7,736 bases of DNA from NCBI GenBank assembly GCA_003551265.1, contig PUMG01000249.1:1-7736 (forward strand), read 5' to 3'. The notes under the pieces were generated by a model. That model searched no databases, was not told the origin of the DNA, and saw only the letters and a list, made by a program, of their open reading frames with translations. Each line of letters begins with the position of its first letter. Position 1 is the stretch's first letter. Made by a program: the position numbers and the translations under genes. Source of the DNA: Halovenus sp. Its GTDB lineage: Archaea > Halobacteriota > Halobacteria > Halobacteriales > Haloarculaceae. This document shows, in pieces, positions 5,948 through 7,736 of this stretch.

Positions 5948-6346
5948 TTACGAGCGTGACTCCATGTCATCGGACTCCGTGTCCCCGTTCGGAATCCACT
6001 CTGGAACCCCACCCTGATAGAACGTCTCCGTCGACGCAATTGCCCGGTCCAGTCGAGGTTCGGGTGGATCGCGGTCGAGCGACTGTTGGAGCAGGTGCAT
6101 TCGCATCGCTTCCTCGGTCCCGAGAATCGACTCGACGACATCGTACTCGATTCGACCATCGTAAAATGCCTGTCGTAGCCGCTGTTGAAACTTCTCGTCC
6201 GCGGCAATGTCGGCAATCTCCTCACGCAGCGCATCGATGAGCAGTTGCGTCCGGGAGACGTCGAGGATATCGGCGACCGTGTCTGCTCGCTCGACGAGCG
6301 ACGCAGGTGCATTGAAATCAACCCGGGTTTTCTCCTCTGCAACCAT
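5948..6346 (-). CDS. Ribbon-helix-helix-like antitoxin/repressor, partner of the PIN protein
   Basis: The first ~48 residues fit an RHH fold: a strand KTRVDFNAP, helix A from SLVERADTVADIL, a turn DVSRT, then helix B QLLIDALREEI. Residues 50-132 form an acidic tail containing the PIN-interacting candidate (FYDGRIEYDVVESILGTEEAMRMHLL) and a Trp-containing end (VPEWIPNGD). RHH antitoxins bind operators as dimers and cap their toxin with the C-terminal tail. I chose ATG 6346 (132 residues) because a TATA-like CTTATT is centred 27 nt upstream; an in-frame ATG at 6352 adds Met-Ser. The promoter carries a perfect palindrome across the start. The PIN gene follows after 2 nt. The gene is complete, and the toxin-antitoxin role is inferred from architecture. 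Confidence 0.82.
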   Translation of the reverse strand: MVAEEKTRVDFNAPASLVERADTVADILDVSRTQLLIDALREEIADIAADEKFQQRLRQAFYDGRIEYDVVESILGTEEAMRMHLLQQSLDRDPPEPRLDRAIASTETFYQGGVPEWIPNGDTESDDMESRS

Positions 6347-6349
6347 ACT

Positions 6350-6376
6350 CATGTGTAAAACCTACACATGAATAAG
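6350..6376 (-). promoter_or_regulatory. Promoter/operator of the RHH-PIN unit
   Basis: CATGTGTA (6350-6357) and TACACATG (6363-6370) form a perfect 8-bp-arm inverted repeat around a 5-nt centre. The palindrome sits between the TATA-like CTTATT (- strand, 6371-6376) and the start codons at 6352 and 6346, where a dimeric repressor would block transcription initiation. The adjacent gene encodes an RHH-like protein, so autoregulation is the natural reading. A second possibility is that the repeat forms an mRNA hairpin at the start codon. Confidence 0.6.
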
Positions 6377-6405
6377 CGTGACGTTGAGTGACTCTCTCAG
6401 TCCCC

Positions 6406-7077
6406 TCACGGGACACGGCCACTGGCAAGCGGCACGAGACCGAGACCGAGGCGCTCCGTGTGGTGGTCCACCGTACCCTCGAACAGCGCGTCGCAGGCGT
6501 CGTCCCACCGCTGTTCGAGAACGCGAACCGGCGAGGAGAGACGAAACTGGTGGCCAGGTGCGGTGAACCGGACGAACAGCCTGAGCGCGATGTTGAGTGG
6601 GAGCGCCAGCGGGCGAGGGCTTCGAGCAGCGTTGAGGAGCGTCACCCGACCACCGGGTTCGACACACTGTATCCACGTTCGGACCGCCTCAGCCGGGTCG
6701 TCGAGCATGCCGACGACGAACGTCGAGACGACGGCATCGGCGTCCGCAACGGGCGGCCGCGTCGCATCCCCCTGTACGACGTGGACGTTCTCCCAACCCG
6801 CTCGCTCGATTCGCCGCTCGGCCTGTTCGAGCATAGCCGAGACCAGGTCGACACCGACGACACAGCCCTCGCTGCCGACGCGTTCACGGAGGTACGGAAA
6901 GTTCGCACCGGTGCCACAGCCCATCTCGACGACCGTCTCACCCCGAGAGAGCGAGAGCGACGCCGCCGTGTGTGAGCGCCACGACCGCACGCCGGGAGCC
7001 GTCGCGACGAGGTCGTACAGGCCAGCACAGTTGCCGTAGAAGCTCTCGTCGAGGACGGGTTTCAGTCGGTCGGACAT
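6406..7077 (-). CDS. Class I SAM-dependent methyltransferase
   Basis: The 223-residue protein has the Rossmann-type methyltransferase core. Motif I is VVEMGCGTGANF (about 49-60), GVDLVSAML (about 75-83) holds the acidic residue for the SAM ribose, VQGDATRPPV (101-110) binds the adenine side, and AVVSTFVVGMLDDP (about 115-128) is the post-II strand. The C-terminal part has a hydrophobic helix (PLALPLNIALRLFVRF, about 156-171), as in UbiE/COQ5-like enzymes acting on lipid or quinone substrates, but nothing visible fixes the substrate. The start is uncertain: ATG 7077 gives the family-like MSDRLKPVLDESFYG, while ATG 7107 adds ten residues and lies nearer a TATA-like TTTATCATACA. GC is about 65% in a sampled line. 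It is transcribed away from the thiamine regulator's end and towards the RHH-PIN unit, with no evident functional link to either. Confidence 0.9.
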   Translation of the reverse strand: MSDRLKPVLDESFYGNCAGLYDLVATAPGVRSWRSHTAASLSLSRGETVVEMGCGTGANFPYLRERVGSEGCVVGVDLVSAMLEQAERRIERAGWENVHVVQGDATRPPVADADAVVSTFVVGMLDDPAEAVRTWIQCVEPGGRVTLLNAARSPRPLALPLNIALRLFVRFTAPGHQFRLSSPVRVLEQRWDDACDALFEGTVDHHTERLGLGLVPLASGRVP

Positions 7078-7133
7078 CGTACATCGTTGGGCAGCCACCC
7101 GTATCACGGCATCGGTGGAAAGGTCCGATAACC

Positions 7134-7144
7134 TGTATGATAAA
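7134..7144 (-). promoter_or_regulatory. TATA-like promoter of the methyltransferase
   Basis: TTTATCATACA on the - strand predicts transcription starting near 7107-7115. This would give a leaderless or near-leaderless message if ATG 7107 is used, or a leader of about 30-37 nt if ATG 7077 is used. It lies in the 75-nt gap after the ThiN gene. Confidence 0.4.
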
Positions 7145-7152
7145 CGACCCTG

Positions 7153-7736
7153 TCAGGCGTCGAGGCGACGGACAGTGTTTGCGACCGCGGGTGCGTCCGA
7201 ACCCAGAATGTACAGCACCGGTTCGATGCCGAACCCGCCGGTCTGATACAGCACGTCTGCGTCTGGGCGGGCATCGAGAGCGTCGGCAATCGCTCCTTCG
7301 ACGCCTCTTTCGGCGTCGAACTCGACGGGAGTGTGTCCGTTCTCGACCAGCGCATCCAGGAGGTCTGCGTCGTAGGCGACGTTCAGCGCCGCCCGCGCGT
7401 CGCTGCCATGTGCTCGTGCAGTGAGGAGGACCGTGGCGACGTGCTGGCTGACACCGAACTCGGGCTCGCCGGGAATCATGACCCGGCCGTGGACGGCCAG
7501 AATCCGTCCCGGGACGCCAGCGACGTCCTCGATTCCCTCGGCTTCCGAGAGCGATTCGACCAGATTCGACCCAACGGCAGGGATTCGCTCGGCGAAGCCG
7601 TAGGTGTTCCTGATGATGCGCAGTCCGCGACGGACCGACGCACGGACCTGTCCCGCTTCGCGGAGCGGGCTTTCGGGGTCGTGAACGTCGAAATCCCCAT
7701 CGTACGCAGCAAGTTCGGGCATCGCTTCGGCGTGGA
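7153..7736 (-). CDS. thiR: C-terminal ThiN domain of a ThiR-like thiamine regulator (N-terminus outside window)
   Basis: The frame is open to the right edge, with in-frame codons HAEA before MPELAAYDGDF, so that ATG is probably internal. The roughly 190 visible residues form one ThiN domain: VPAVGSNLVESL-like AVGSNLVESLSEA, DVAGVPGRILAV, EFGVSQHVATVLLTA, ALNVAYDADLLDAL and GGFGIEPVLYILG. ThiN is the archaeal thiamine-phosphate synthase fold, found fused to ThiD or to an HTH domain in ThiR, which senses thiamine phosphates. The linker before MPELA and the GGFGIEP ending resemble ThiR rather than ThiDN, whose ending is closer to RGDVGKE; this comparison is from memory. Arg in PGRI and His in SQHV are 21 residues apart, as I recall for two important residues of archaeal ThiN synthases, so ligand binding is probably kept. 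The DNA-binding domain itself is not visible. Confidence 0.75.
   Translation of the reverse strand, partial: HAEAMPELAAYDGDFDVHDPESPLREAGQVRASVRRGLRIIRNTYGFAERIPAVGSNLVESLSEAEGIEDVAGVPGRILAVHGRVMIPGEPEFGVSQHVATVLLTARAHGSDARAALNVAYDADLLDALVENGHTPVEFDAERGVEGAIADALDARPDADVLYQTGGFGIEPVLYILGSDAPAVANTVRRLDA

Noticed and set aside
5703..6240. + strand frames opposite the RHH-PIN pair
   Set aside because: They are antisense to a gene pair with complete PIN residues and RHH pattern; no promoter-like signal or conserved motif supports them.
6388..7039. Overlapping + strand open frames opposite the methyltransferase
   Set aside because: Arg/Ser-rich translations with no family motifs, mirroring a gene with clear SAM-binding motifs on the other strand.
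1..7736. CRISPR array, tRNA, rRNA, insertion-sequence ends or integrase
   Set aside because: Looked for on both strands: no regularly spaced repeats, tRNA cloverleaf or GTTCRA loop in context, transposase motifs or terminal inverted repeats with target duplications were recognised.

Overview
The window looks like chromosomal DNA of a halophilic archaeon (class Halobacteria). The proteins are strongly acidic, most genes are GC-rich with C/G-ending codons, and several start codons have a TATA-like element centred about 27-29 nt upstream with no Shine-Dalgarno sequence, as expected for leaderless haloarchaeal transcripts. A deoxyhypusine synthase, an enzyme of archaea and eukaryotes, supports this. 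The genus cannot be named from the sequence alone.

Layout. On the left, + strand: the last 25 codons of an unrecognised gene (2-79) and a hairpin after it. Next comes a two-gene unit with a TAATG stop/start overlap: an acidic winged-helix protein (193-828) and a small WW/HY/HFHPP-motif protein (828-1301), which look like an antitoxin/toxin-type pair. Then an alpha/beta hydrolase (1359-2342) and, 36 nt on, a BBE-type FAD-linked oxidase (2379-3743). A 93-nt convergent gap separates these from the right part, where everything is on the - strand: deoxyhypusine synthase dys (3837-4817), a small haloarchaeal hypothetical (4898-5326), a PIN-domain protein (5373-5945) preceded by a ribbon-helix-helix-like partner (5948-6346), a class I SAM methyltransferase (6406-7077) and the C-terminal ThiN domain of a probable ThiR-type thiamine regulator that runs off the right edge.

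How it fits together. The core functions are translation-factor modification (dys, hypusination of aIF5A) and thiamine regulation (ThiN). Between them lie two toxin-antitoxin-like modules of lower GC (about 50-55% in sampled lines, against 65-70% in the hydrolase and methyltransferase). Each has repeat structures over its own promoter that could serve autoregulation. The hydrolase and FAD oxidase probably act on a common small-molecule substrate that the sequence does not identify.

Most novel candidates: the HTH/HFHPP gene pair at 193-1301 with its promoter repeats, and the RHH-PIN module with a perfect 8-bp-arm palindrome across the antitoxin start. No tRNA, rRNA, CRISPR array, transposase or insertion-sequence end was seen.
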